Notes: generated from the letters alone by a model not told the origin. A stretch of 17,934 nucleotides of DNA from Azophilus sp964638775 (GCA_964638775.1 CAZWZH010000223.1:1-17934), one strand, 5' to 3'; shown: positions 6,527 through 14,291, counted from the first letter of the stretch. Program-made: numbers and translations.

Positions 6527-6635
6527 GAGTTCGTATGCGGCGCTTCCATTTCGGTGCGTTAAGCTCGTCAGAGAGCCTAGAGTCCCGCAGGATGATGTGG
6601 CCGTGCGCCGAAATGGAAGCGCCGCATGCGAACTC
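6527..6635. repeat. Large inverted repeat (28-bp arms, 27/28) ahead of the second CoA-transferase
   Basis: Arm 6527-6554 (GAGTTCGTATGCGGCGCTTC...) and arm 6608-6635 (inverted copy) differ at one base, with a 53-bp spacer. The right arm ends 54 bp before ATG 6690. The arms do not resemble the ends of the element at 3968-4237. The repeat could be an operator, an RNA leader structure, or a solo remnant of a mobile element. Confidence 0.6.
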
Positions 6636-6689
6636 GCTGTTGCTTTCACCACCGCCAGGGCTTAGTTTTCCCGCGCGGGAGGCATATGC

Positions 6690-7910
6690 ATGGCTGCACT
6701 CGACGGACTACGAATACTGGACATGACCCAATACGAAGCCGGCACGTCGTGCACCCAGTGCCTGGCCTGGCTTGGAGCCGACGTGGTGAAGGTCGAGCCT
6801 CCGGGTACCGGCGACCCGGGCAGAAACCTGATCGACGACAACGATGAGTATTTCTATGTCTGGAACAGCAACAAGCGCTCCATTGCCCTGGATCTTCGGA
6901 AACCCCGTGGGCGCGACCTGCTGCTGGAAATGGCGGCCGGCTACGATGTCTTCGTCGAAAACTACGGCCCGGGCGTCATTGAAAAGCTCGACATCGGTTA
7001 TGACACCATCCGGGCCGTGAAGCCCGACATCATTTACGCGCGCATCAAGGGATTCGGCCTGGACGGGCCCTGGGCCGACTACAAGAGCTACGATATGGTC
7101 GCCCAGGCCGCGGCGGGCGCATTCTCCATCACCGGCAGCGCGGACGGGCCGCCCATGCGCCCGGGTCCCACCACCGGCGATGCCGGCACCGGCGTGCAGA
7201 TGGCGCTGGCGATTTCCGCCGCCTACGTCCAGAAACTCAAGACTGGCAAGGGCCAGTACATCGAGCTTTCCATGCAGGAGGCGATGACCTATTACCTGCG
7301 CACGGCAACCTCTCGGACACGCTACGGCAAGCGTCCGACAAGGCGCGTCGGCGCCGAGGAACTACCGACCATGTCGCTCTACCCCTGCAAGGGCGGTGGC
7401 CCCAACGACTACGTTTACCTCATGGCGGTTACCCCGCGCATGTGGGGGGCTCTGTGCGCCGTGCTGGCACGGCCGGACCTTGAGGATGACCCGCGATTCG
7501 TTTCTCCCCCGCTACGGGCGAAGAACGACAAGGCCCTGCGTGACCGGATCACTGCCTGGACGCTGACCCGCGACAAGTTCGAGGCCATGCGCGAGCTTGC
7601 CGAAGGCGGCGTGCCGGCCAGTGCCGTGCTCGATACCCGGGACCTCTACGAGAACGAACACCTGATCGAGCGTGGGTTCATTCGGGAAATCGAGCACCCC
7701 AGACACGGCAAGGTACGTTTGCTGGGATGGCCGGCGCGCATGTCGGAGAGCAGCGTGCCCGTTCAGCCGGCTCCGCTATTGGGCCAGCATTCGAAGGACG
7801 TGCTCACCGAAGATCTCGGCCTCGACAGGTCCGAATTGGAAACCCTTATGCGCGACGGCGTGATTGGCGAGCCGACAGAACAAGCCGCACCCGTTCACGA
7901 AAGAACGTAG
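6690..7910 (+). CDS. Class III CoA-transferase (formyl-CoA transferase-like), upstream of 2-hydroxyacyl-CoA lyase
   Basis: The 406-residue product starts MAALDGLRILDMTQYEAGTS and shows WLGADVVKVEPPGTGDPGR (27-45), NKRSIALDLRKP (61-72), PDIIYARIKGFGLDGPW (112-128) and a catalytic Asp164 in PTTGDAGTG. KTGKGQYIELSMQEAM is the typical dimer-interface segment. GGGAGG (6677-6682) stands seven bases before ATG 6690, a clear start. The next gene, 52 bp downstream, encodes a ThDP-dependent 2-hydroxyacyl-CoA lyase that would release formyl-CoA. This arrangement parallels formyl-CoA transferase with oxalyl-CoA decarboxylase. I infer that it loads CoA onto a 2-hydroxy acid, possibly from formyl-CoA, but CoA donor and acceptor cannot be proved from sequence. 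The upstream intergenic region carries strong inverted repeats. Confidence 0.93.
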   Translation: MAALDGLRILDMTQYEAGTSCTQCLAWLGADVVKVEPPGTGDPGRNLIDDNDEYFYVWNSNKRSIALDLRKPRGRDLLLEMAAGYDVFVENYGPGVIEKLDIGYDTIRAVKPDIIYARIKGFGLDGPWADYKSYDMVAQAAAGAFSITGSADGPPMRPGPTTGDAGTGVQMALAISAAYVQKLKTGKGQYIELSMQEAMTYYLRTATSRTRYGKRPTRRVGAEELPTMSLYPCKGGGPNDYVYLMAVTPRMWGALCAVLARPDLEDDPRFVSPPLRAKNDKALRDRITAWTLTRDKFEAMRELAEGGVPASAVLDTRDLYENEHLIERGFIREIEHPRHGKVRLLGWPARMSESSVPVQPAPLLGQHSKDVLTEDLGLDRSELETLMRDGVIGEPTEQAAPVHERT

Positions 7911-7962
7911 CGGGGCCGGCAAGATTCAGGTGCGGTTAGACAACTGAAACCCAGGAGTTAGC

Positions 7963-9618
7963 GTGGAAAAAATCGATGGCGCCAGCCTGATGGCGCGCAG
8001 CCTCAAGCAACAGGGCGTCGACTACCTATTCGGCATCGTCGGATTTCCGGTGGTCGGCACCGCCTTCGCCGCACAGAAAGCCGGCATTACGTTCATCGGC
8101 ATGCGCAACGAGCAGTCGGCCAGCTACGCCGCTCAGGCAGCGAGCTACCTCACCGGGCGGCCGCAGGCCTGTCTGACAGTCTCGGGGCCGGGCGTCATCC
8201 ACGCCTTCGCCGGTCTCGCCAATGCCCAGCAGAACTGCTGGCCGATGATACTGATTGGCGGCGCCTCGCCGGTCTACCAGAACGGCATGGGGGGCTTTCA
8301 GGAAGAGCGGCAGGTGCAACTGGCCGCGCCATACTGCAAGTACGCCCACACAATCGAACACACCGAGCGCATTCCCTACTACGTCGAGCAGGCCGTCCGC
8401 CACGCCAAGTTCGGCCGCCCCGGCCCGGTCTACCTCGACTTTCCGGACGACATCATCCGTGGCCAGGTCGACGAGGAAAAGGTCGTGCAGGCCGCGACGG
8501 TGGGCGAGTCGCCCCGCACCCAGGCCGACCCGGAAGCTGTCGAGGCAGCCCTCTCCGCCCTCGAATCCGCCGAGCGGCCCCTGGTGATCGTCGGCAAGGG
8601 CATGGCCTGGTCACAGGCGGAAAACGAGGTGCGGGAATTCATCGAGCGTACCCAACTGCCGTTTCTGGCGTCGCCCCTCGGCAAGGGTGTCCTGCCGGAC
8701 GACGATCCGCTCTCCGTTGGCGCAGCACGCAGTACGGCACTGAAGGAAGCGGACCTGATCGTGCTCATGGGCGCGCGGCTGAACTGGATCATGCACTTCG
8801 GCCTGCCTCCCCGCTTCCGGCCCGATGTGCGGGTAGTGCAGATCGACATCGCACCGGAGGAAATCGGCGCCAACGTTCCGGCGGAAGTGGCCCTGGCCGG
8901 CGACGGCAAGGCCATTGTCGGTCAGCTCAACCGGGCACTCGACAACCGCCAGTGGTTCTATCCCGCGGAAACCGCCTGGCGCGAGCAGTTGCGGGGCAAG
9001 GCCCAGGCAAACCTCGAAGCGGTTCAGCCCATGATCGACGACGAGTCATCGCCGATGAACTACTACCGCGCCTATCGTGATATCGAATCCTGGTTGCCGG
9101 ATGACACCATCATCATCGGCGAGGGCGCCAATACCATGGACATCGGCCGCACGCGCATGGTCAACCGCGCGCCCAGGCACCGGCTCGACGCCGGCACCTA
9201 CGGCACCATGGGCATCGGCCTCGGCTTTGCCGTCGCCGCCGCGGTGACCAACCCGGACCAGCCCGTGGTCGCCGTGCAGGGCGACAGCGCCTTCGGCTTC
9301 TCCGGCATGGAGATCGAAACCATGGTGCGCTACAAACTGCCCGTGAAGATCGTCGTACTGAATAACGGCGGCATCGGCGGCGGTGTGGGGCCAATCGAGG
9401 AAGGCAAGACCGTGCCGCCGCCCATTCTCACCTACGGCGCCCGTTACGAAGGCATGATGCAGGCGCTGGGCGGCAAGGGCCTGTACGTGGAAGACCCGGC
9501 CGAGCTGCGCGGTGCGCTCGATGAAGCCATGGCCTTCGATGGGCCGGCGCTCGTAAACGTGCTCATTCACCCCAGGGCGGGACGCAAGCCGCAGCAATTC
9601 GAGTGGCTGACGACCTGA
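7963..9618 (+). CDS. 2-Hydroxyacyl-CoA lyase (HACL1-like), ThDP-dependent
   Basis: This is a 551-residue ThDP enzyme of the oxalyl-CoA decarboxylase/2-hydroxyacyl-CoA lyase branch. Long stretches recall human HACL1 from memory: FGIVGFPV, GMRNEQSASYAAQA (catalytic Glu50), VSGPGVIHA, GARLNWIMHFGLPPR, EGANTMDIGRT, HRLDAGTYGTMGIGLGFA, and a C-terminal RKPQQFEWLT. The ThDP/Mg motif is GDS (440-442)...NN (467-468). The enzyme would cleave 2-hydroxyacyl-CoA to formyl-CoA and an aldehyde one carbon shorter. GGFQEE (110-115) follows HACL rather than the Tyr-Glu pair of oxalyl-CoA decarboxylase. After NNGGI the family's Tyr is replaced (NNGGIGGG), an unusual active-site change. GTG 7963 is the start, with AGGAG (7953-7957) upstream. 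It probably forms an operon with the CoA-transferase before it and the sugar kinase after it. Confidence 0.9.
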   Translation: MEKIDGASLMARSLKQQGVDYLFGIVGFPVVGTAFAAQKAGITFIGMRNEQSASYAAQAASYLTGRPQACLTVSGPGVIHAFAGLANAQQNCWPMILIGGASPVYQNGMGGFQEERQVQLAAPYCKYAHTIEHTERIPYYVEQAVRHAKFGRPGPVYLDFPDDIIRGQVDEEKVVQAATVGESPRTQADPEAVEAALSALESAERPLVIVGKGMAWSQAENEVREFIERTQLPFLASPLGKGVLPDDDPLSVGAARSTALKEADLIVLMGARLNWIMHFGLPPRFRPDVRVVQIDIAPEEIGANVPAEVALAGDGKAIVGQLNRALDNRQWFYPAETAWREQLRGKAQANLEAVQPMIDDESSPMNYYRAYRDIESWLPDDTIIIGEGANTMDIGRTRMVNRAPRHRLDAGTYGTMGIGLGFAVAAAVTNPDQPVVAVQGDSAFGFSGMEIETMVRYKLPVKIVVLNNGGIGGGVGPIEEGKTVPPPILTYGARYEGMMQALGGKGLYVEDPAELRGALDEAMAFDGPALVNVLIHPRAGRKPQQFEWLTT

Positions 9619-9665
9619 GGGCAGCAGTTCTCGGCGACGCGGCACCTGCGGAGGACAGTTGACCG

Positions 9666-10553
9666 ATGCCCGCCCGGGTAGCAGTCGCCGGTTCGATCAA
9701 CATGGACCTGGTGGCCACGGCTGAGGCGATACCGCGTCCCGGCGAAACGCTGGCCGGAAAGACCTTCGCCCGGTTTCCCGGCGGCAAGGGCGCCAACCAG
9801 GCCGTAGCCGCGGCAAAGCTCGGCGCACCCACCACCCTTCTCGGCTGCCTGGGCAGGGACTCGTTCGCCGCTGAATTGCGGACACACCTCGCCGAGAACG
9901 ATGTCAGGGTTCAGGTGGCGGAGGTGGACGCGCCCACCGGCACCGCCATGATCGTCGTTGATGAGGTGGGCGAAAACTCCATTGTGGTCATTCCCGGTGC
10001 GAATGCCCGGCTCCATTCCGGAATGCTCGCCGAAGTACCGATTCACGGTGGAGATGTACTCGTTGCGCAACTCGAAGTGCCGGTCGACACGGTAGCGGCT
10101 TTCTTCGAGCGGGGCCGGGCAGCCGGCGCGGTCACCATGCTCAATGCCGCGCCCGCGGTCCCGGACGCCGGGCCCCTGCTCCCCCTTGCAGACATCCTGG
10201 TCGTCAACGAAATCGAATTGGCGTTCTTTTCCGGCATGCCCGCATCGAGCCGGGAGCAGCAGGTCGAAGCGGCACTTGCCTGCCGCCGCTTCCGCGAACA
10301 GGTCGTCGTGGTGACCCGAGGAAGGGAGGGATCGATCGCCATCGATGCGGACCAGGTCATCGATTACCCGGGCCACGCGGTAACCGCCGTGGATACCACC
10401 GGTGCGGGAGACTGCTTCGTAGGCGCGCTGGCAGCACGCCTGTGCGCGGGCGACCCCCTGGCTGCCGGCCTTGCTTACGCAAACAAGGCCGCTTCCATCT
10501 GCGTACAGCGCCGCGGCGCAGGACCGTCCATGCCCACGCTGTTCGAACTGTAA
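9666..10553 (+). CDS. Ribokinase-like PfkB-family carbohydrate kinase
   Basis: The 295-residue product shows the ribokinase pattern: GSINMDLV (9-16), GGKGANQA (39-46) for sugar binding, PGANARL (110-116), NAAPA (160-164), NE (181-182), and the ATP-site/anion-hole motif DTTGAGD (243-249) with catalytic Asp249, followed by GAGPSMPT at the end. Length and motifs agree with ribokinase (about 300 aa), so it would phosphorylate ribose or a related sugar or nucleoside at the terminal hydroxyl. GGAGGA at 9650-9655 precedes ATG 9666. It follows the lyase by 47 bp on the same strand. Its link to the CoA-dependent genes is unclear; no sugar transporter or regulator is nearby. Confidence 0.88.
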   Translation: MPARVAVAGSINMDLVATAEAIPRPGETLAGKTFARFPGGKGANQAVAAAKLGAPTTLLGCLGRDSFAAELRTHLAENDVRVQVAEVDAPTGTAMIVVDEVGENSIVVIPGANARLHSGMLAEVPIHGGDVLVAQLEVPVDTVAAFFERGRAAGAVTMLNAAPAVPDAGPLLPLADILVVNEIELAFFSGMPASSREQQVEAALACRRFREQVVVVTRGREGSIAIDADQVIDYPGHAVTAVDTTGAGDCFVGALAARLCAGDPLAAGLAYANKAASICVQRRGAGPSMPTLFEL

Positions 10554-10589
10554 CCCACTCGTTTAACGAACTATACCGGTTGACGATCA

Positions 10590-10616
10590 TTGGACCCGTT
10601 GGTGCGGGTGTATAAT
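10590..10616 (+). promoter_or_regulatory. Likely promoter of the HspQ gene
   Basis: A perfect TATAAT lies at 10611-10616, 33 bp before ATG 10650. TTGGAC at 10590-10595 gives a short 15-bp spacer, while TTGACG at 10580-10585 is too far (25 bp). I see no clear sigma32 heat-shock elements. The -10 box is good; the -35 assignment is uncertain. Confidence 0.45.
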
Positions 10617-10649
10617 TCGCGCAATTCGACACGGCTGTTCTCTCGAGGC

Positions 10650-10958
10650 ATGGCAGTGGTGAAATTCAAGGCTGGCCAGATCGTCAAGCATCTGAAGTTC
10701 GGTTACCGCGGCGTCGTTTACCAGGCCGACGAGGAGTTCGCCCTGAGCGATGAGTGGTACGAGCAGGTCGCTCGCAGCCGGCCCCCCAAAAACGCGCCCT
10801 GGTATCACGTTCTTGTCGACAAGGGTTTACACACCACCTACGTGGCCGAACGACACCTGAGCACCAGCGGCGATCGCTCACAGATCCAGCACCCTTCCCT
10901 GGGCGAACACTTCGAAAGTTTCGACGGCCTCGGCTACCATCCGCGCACCCTGCATTGA
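10650..10958 (+). CDS. hspQ: HspQ-family heat-shock / hemimethylated-DNA-binding (YccV-like) protein
   Basis: The 102-residue protein reads MAVVKFKAGQIVKHLKFGYR at the N-terminus and continues GVVYQADEEFALSDEW, then NAPWYHVLVDKGLHTTYVAERHL. These match E. coli HspQ in order: 'KF..GQ.V.H...GY.GVV.D.DP.Y.LS', 'APWYHV', 'TY.AE..L'. HspQ is a small cytoplasmic protein that modulates Lon proteolysis and was first noted as a heat-shock factor affecting DnaA. ATG 10650 aligns with the E. coli start, although GAGG at 10645-10648 is very close to it; GTG 10656 or 10659 would be better spaced. A longer frame from 10590 begins at or before the -10 box and is unlikely. It probably has its own promoter rather than belonging to the preceding catabolic unit. 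Confidence 0.85.
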   Translation: MAVVKFKAGQIVKHLKFGYRGVVYQADEEFALSDEWYEQVARSRPPKNAPWYHVLVDKGLHTTYVAERHLSTSGDRSQIQHPSLGEHFESFDGLGYHPRTLH

Positions 10959-11069
10959 TCGCGGGCAAATGGGGTCCCGGGCATTGAGGTCACTGGCCAC
11001 ACCGCGGTGGCGGCACCCTCAGGATGGCTGCCGGCCGACTCGTCAGTCATCCAACGGGAACGTTTCCGG

Positions 11070-12176
11070 ATGAAAATCGATCGGATCGATGTTTACGGCT
11101 ACGATCTTACCTACAGGTACGGCGGTTATGCGTTCTCAGACGGACGTGTGGTGGACACCTTGCCAAGTACCGTGGTCCGCATCTGCACCGATGAGGGCGC
11201 CGAGGGCTGGGGCGAAACCTGCCCGCTCGGCCCGACCTACCTGCCGGCACACGGGCTGGGCGCGCGGGTGGCCTTGCAGCAGTTATGCCCCGCCCTGCCC
11301 GGTGTCGATCCCACGAACCTGACCCGGGTGCACGACGCCATGGACGGTGCACTCAAGGGGCACGGTTATGCCAAGAGCGCCGTCGATGTGGCCTGCTGGG
11401 ACCTGCTTGGCAAGCACACCGGCCTGGATGTCGCCACCTTGCTGGGCGGCAGGGTGCAGGAGTCGGTTCCGCTCTATAAAGCGGTTCCGATGGACACTCC
11501 GGAAGCGATGCGGGACTACGTGCTGGCGCGTCGTGAAGAAGGCATCCATCGCTTCCAGCTCAAGGTCGGCGGCGACCCCTACGATGACGCTCGCCGCACG
11601 CGCACGGTGGTCGACACACTGTGCGACGAGGATCTGGTCATCGCCGATGCGAACTGCGGCTGGCGCCTTCAGGATGCGGTGATTGCGGCACGCCTGATGG
11701 ACCCGCTGGAACGGGTGTTGCTCGAACAGCCCTGCTCGACCCTGGAAGAATGCATACAGGTACGCAAGCACACGTCGTTGCCCATGGTCCTCGATGAGGT
11801 CATCACCGACGTGCCCATGCTGCTGCGAGCCCATCGCGAAAACGGCATGGAGGCCATCAACCTGAAGATATCGCGTTTCGGCGGCCTGTCCGGCGCGAAG
11901 CGGATCCGCGACCTCGCAGACGCCCTGGGATTGCGCATCACCGTGGAAGACACCTGGGGCGGAGACCTGGTTACCGCGGCCGTCGCCCACTTCGCGGCGA
12001 GCACCAAGCCCGGCCAGCTACTCACCGTTTCCTACATGAACGACTGGAATGTTGAACACATCGCGCCCGACCATCCACAATCCACCGGCGGCGTCGGCCA
12101 GGTACCCGCTGGAGCCGGTCTGGGTCTGAATGTCGACCCACAGTTGCTCGGCAAACCCCTGTTTTCGGTCTCCTGA
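11070..12176 (+). CDS. Enolase-superfamily (mandelate racemase/muconate-lactonizing) enzyme, hydroxyproline dehydratase/betaine-epimerase-like
   Basis: The 368-residue product begins MKIDRIDVYGYDLTYRYGGY. The N-terminal cap carries GWGETCPLGPTYLPAHGLGAR (starting 46), very like 4-hydroxyproline-betaine epimerase (HpbD) and cis-3-hydroxy-L-proline dehydratase. Inferred barrel catalytic residues are Lys165 (RFQLKVGG) and Lys266 (NLKISRFGG). Metal ligands are Asp193 (IADAN), Glu219 (LLEQP) and Asp242 (VLDEV). VEDTWGGDL is at 292-300. Two opposed lysines fit proton abstraction alpha to a carboxylate (epimerisation, racemisation or dehydration). The exact substrate is not decided; an amino-acid or betaine derivative is favoured from family resemblance. 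ATG 11070 aligns with family starts; the frame extends to 11007 without family similarity. Only a weak SD (GGGA) precedes it. Confidence 0.85.
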   Translation: MKIDRIDVYGYDLTYRYGGYAFSDGRVVDTLPSTVVRICTDEGAEGWGETCPLGPTYLPAHGLGARVALQQLCPALPGVDPTNLTRVHDAMDGALKGHGYAKSAVDVACWDLLGKHTGLDVATLLGGRVQESVPLYKAVPMDTPEAMRDYVLARREEGIHRFQLKVGGDPYDDARRTRTVVDTLCDEDLVIADANCGWRLQDAVIAARLMDPLERVLLEQPCSTLEECIQVRKHTSLPMVLDEVITDVPMLLRAHRENGMEAINLKISRFGGLSGAKRIRDLADALGLRITVEDTWGGDLVTAAVAHFAASTKPGQLLTVSYMNDWNVEHIAPDHPQSTGGVGQVPAGAGLGLNVDPQLLGKPLFSVS

Positions 12177-12206
12177 CCGGGGCGTCGGCGAATGCGGCTG
12201 GAATAG

Positions 12207-13490
12207 ATGAACGATCGCACCAGCAACGAACGCAGCGCCCTCGTTCGCCTGGCCCGGGAACAGATCGGGCGTTCCAGAGGCGACTGGCGGTGGGGCGCGG
12301 CGCTCGGCCTGTTCATGCTCGCCTTCTGCGGATTCCTGTTCGGCGTATCCCTGACCGAACGGCCTTCGGTGGTCGACGCCGGGCTGTTCACGAAGGCCTA
12401 CTACAGTCTCGGGCTTTTCGTCGTGGGCGGCCTGGACATCGGCACGCCCACGGGCGGCCCGTTGGCCGGCCGGGTCATGTTGTGGATCGCCTACTTCGGT
12501 GCGCCGGTACTGACGGCCTCCGCCGTTATCGAGGCTGTGGCCAGGATCATCTCGCCGCGCCCCTGGCAACTGCGCCGCATCCGCAATCATGTGGTGGTGG
12601 TCGGCACGGTCCCCCTGGCCGACAACTACCTGCGTGCGCTGCGCCGGCGGGCTCCGCGTACGCCCGTGGTGGTGGTCGACGAACAGATCGAACCCGTCCG
12701 CCGGCAGGAGCTGGAGCAGGAGTTCAATGTCACCGTGGTGACCGGCGACATCACCCACGACTTCCTGATCCGGGCATTGCGCCTGCACCGGGCCCGCAGG
12801 GTGGTGCTGCTGGGCCATGGCGATTTTCAGTCCTACGAGGCCGCCAGCCGGATGCTCGCGCAGTATCCGCGCCTGCAGTCGCGAATCGTGCTGCGCTGCC
12901 ACAACCTGCGCTTCATGCGGGCGCTTCAGGAAACCGCCATCGCCCGGCAGTGCGTCACGTTCAATTCCTACCAGCTCGCCGCTTCCGGTCTGGTGCGCGA
13001 CCACCTGATCGATCATTTTCGTCGAACCGACCTGCCCGATGTGGTGGTTATCGCCGGATTCGGGCGTTTCGGGCAAACCGTTCTGGAAGAGATGCAGGAC
13101 CACGCCAGGCGGGAAATATCGACCTTGGCGCTGATCGACATCGATGCCACGCGGCGGGTTCTGGTGGCCGAGGAACAGCGCCGTATAGACGGCAGCTACC
13201 GAAAGGAAGTTTTCGAGGGCGACATTTCCCACCCGGAGGTCTGGCGCAGGCTCGAAGCCAGCGTCGACCTAGCGGAAAGTTCGCCGACGGTCATTCTCGG
13301 TACCGGCAATATCGAAGAGAACCTGCGCGCGGCACTGTGGATCAAGCGCAAGTATCCCAATGCGCTCGTTTTTTCCAGGACCACCGACATCTCGAGGCTT
13401 GCCCTCGAAGTAGGCGCCGAGCACGGCATCAACTACTTCAGCATCCGGCAACTGGTCGAGGAACACATTCCCGACGACTGGTTGGAGTAG
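12207..13490 (+). CDS. Two-TM channel-like protein with tandem RCK/TrkA-N domains and non-canonical pore
   Basis: The 427-residue product has TM1 at about 29-48 (GWxW-type flank then AALGLFMLAFCGFLFGV), a re-entrant-like segment AYYSLGLFVVGGLDIGTPTG (64-83), and TM2 at about 88-111. Two Rossmann RCK/TrkA-N domains follow. The first begins VVVVGTVPLADNY (129-141), where the GxGxxG loop is degraded. The second begins VVVIAGFGRFGQ (279-290) with an intact nucleotide loop. The topology is that of a 2TM-P-2TM K+ channel subunit, but the TVGYGD filter is absent; the P-loop position reads VGGLDIGTP. It may be a channel with altered selectivity or a nucleotide-sensing membrane protein. It follows the enolase-superfamily gene by 30 bp, and convergent transcription meets it 48 bp after its stop. 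Confidence 0.82.
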   Translation: MNDRTSNERSALVRLAREQIGRSRGDWRWGAALGLFMLAFCGFLFGVSLTERPSVVDAGLFTKAYYSLGLFVVGGLDIGTPTGGPLAGRVMLWIAYFGAPVLTASAVIEAVARIISPRPWQLRRIRNHVVVVGTVPLADNYLRALRRRAPRTPVVVVDEQIEPVRRQELEQEFNVTVVTGDITHDFLIRALRLHRARRVVLLGHGDFQSYEAASRMLAQYPRLQSRIVLRCHNLRFMRALQETAIARQCVTFNSYQLAASGLVRDHLIDHFRRTDLPDVVVIAGFGRFGQTVLEEMQDHARREISTLALIDIDATRRVLVAEEQRRIDGSYRKEVFEGDISHPEVWRRLEASVDLAESSPTVILGTGNIEENLRAALWIKRKYPNALVFSRTTDISRLALEVGAEHGINYFSIRQLVEEHIPDDWLE

Positions 13491-13538
13491 CCGCGCAGGT
13501 GAGTCGGTGGGGCAACGGCCTGCAGGGGCCGGCCATGC

Positions 13539-14291
13539 TCACCGCAGACCCGCATCGATTGGCACGTACTGCCCGGAAACTCCGGCGGACAGGTCACTGG
13601 CCAAAAACAGCGCGGTGCCGGCCACGTCGTCTTCCGATGCCATTCGGCCGAGCGCCGTCTCGGCATCGAACCGAGCCCGGGCCTCTTCCACCGACAGGCC
13701 GCCGTCCCTGGCCCGGGCTTTCATGCGCCCGACCAGCGCGTCCGTCGGAATGGGTCCGGGCGCCAGCGCATTGACCCGAATGCCGTACCGGCCGAGATCG
13801 AGGGCCGCCGCGCGGACGATGCCCAGTACCGCGTGCTTGGTGGCGGTATAGAGGCACTGGCCGGCGTGACCGCGATAGGCGTTGAGGGAAGCCGTCGCGA
13901 TGATCGAACCGCCGCGTTCCTTCATCAGCGGCACCGCGTGCTTGATGGTCGCCGCCACGCCTTTTACATTGACGGCGAAAACGTCGTCCCAATGGTCGAA
14001 GGCGATGGCGTCGACGCTGCACCAGGGCGGCACGACGCCGGCATTGGCGACGACGATGTCGAGGCGTCCGAAAGAATCCGCAACTTCCGCAACCACCCGT
14101 TCGAGGTCCGGTTCTACCGTCACATCGCCCCGCCGGCCCGACCAGCCCGCCGGCAAAGGGTCGGAGAATTCCGCAACGTCCAATGCAATCCCCTGCACGC
14201 CCGCCTCCGCGAATCGTCGGGCGATTCGATTGCCGAGGCCGGCGGCAGCACCGGTTACCAATGCGACCCTGCCTTCAAGTGTCAACCGCAT
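13539..14291 (-). CDS. Short-chain dehydrogenase/reductase (classical SDR)
   Basis: This is a complete 250-residue classical SDR: TGAAAGLG (13-20), D39 as likely NAD-selective acid (ALDVAEF), GDV at 55-57, NAG (83-85), catalytic Ser135 (ATASLNAY), Tyr148 and Lys152 (YTATK), RVNALAPGPIPTD (172-184) and a QYVPIDAGLR end. The acidic residue after strand 2 suggests NAD+ use and hence alcohol oxidation. ATG 14291 is chosen because GGGGGG lies 4-9 bases upstream on the minus strand and the fold starts immediately; the frame extends to 14408 without similarity. It is the last gene of the minus-strand run that begins with the P450, 117 bp after the MAPEG gene, so it may oxidise the hydroxylated P450 product. 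Confidence 0.93.
   Translation of the reverse strand: MRLTLEGRVALVTGAAAGLGNRIARRFAEAGVQGIALDVAEFSDPLPAGWSGRRGDVTVEPDLERVVAEVADSFGRLDIVVANAGVVPPWCSVDAIAFDHWDDVFAVNVKGVAATIKHAVPLMKERGGSIIATASLNAYRGHAGQCLYTATKHAVLGIVRAAALDLGRYGIRVNALAPGPIPTDALVGRMKARARDGGLSVEEARARFDAETALGRMASEDDVAGTALFLASDLSAGVSGQYVPIDAGLR

Noticed and set aside
5203..6549. Minus-strand 448-codon frame over the first CoA-transferase
   Set aside because: No recognisable motifs, opposite a gene with a full class III CoA-transferase pattern, and its start lies in the intergenic inverted repeat.
7963..9618. Oxalyl-CoA decarboxylase as the product
   Set aside because: The CoA-transferase neighbour suggests it, but GGFQEE replaces the Tyr-Glu pair and the extended HACL1-like segments and C-terminus favour 2-hydroxyacyl-CoA lyase.
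11000..11009. Palindrome CACCGCGGTG before the enolase-superfamily gene
   Set aside because: Short GC-rich palindromes of this size are expected often at this base composition; there is no supporting promoter nearby.
12018..13232. Minus-strand 404-codon frame over the RCK protein
   Set aside because: Antisense shadow with Gln/His/Arg-rich composition, while the plus-strand frame has clear TM and Rossmann features.
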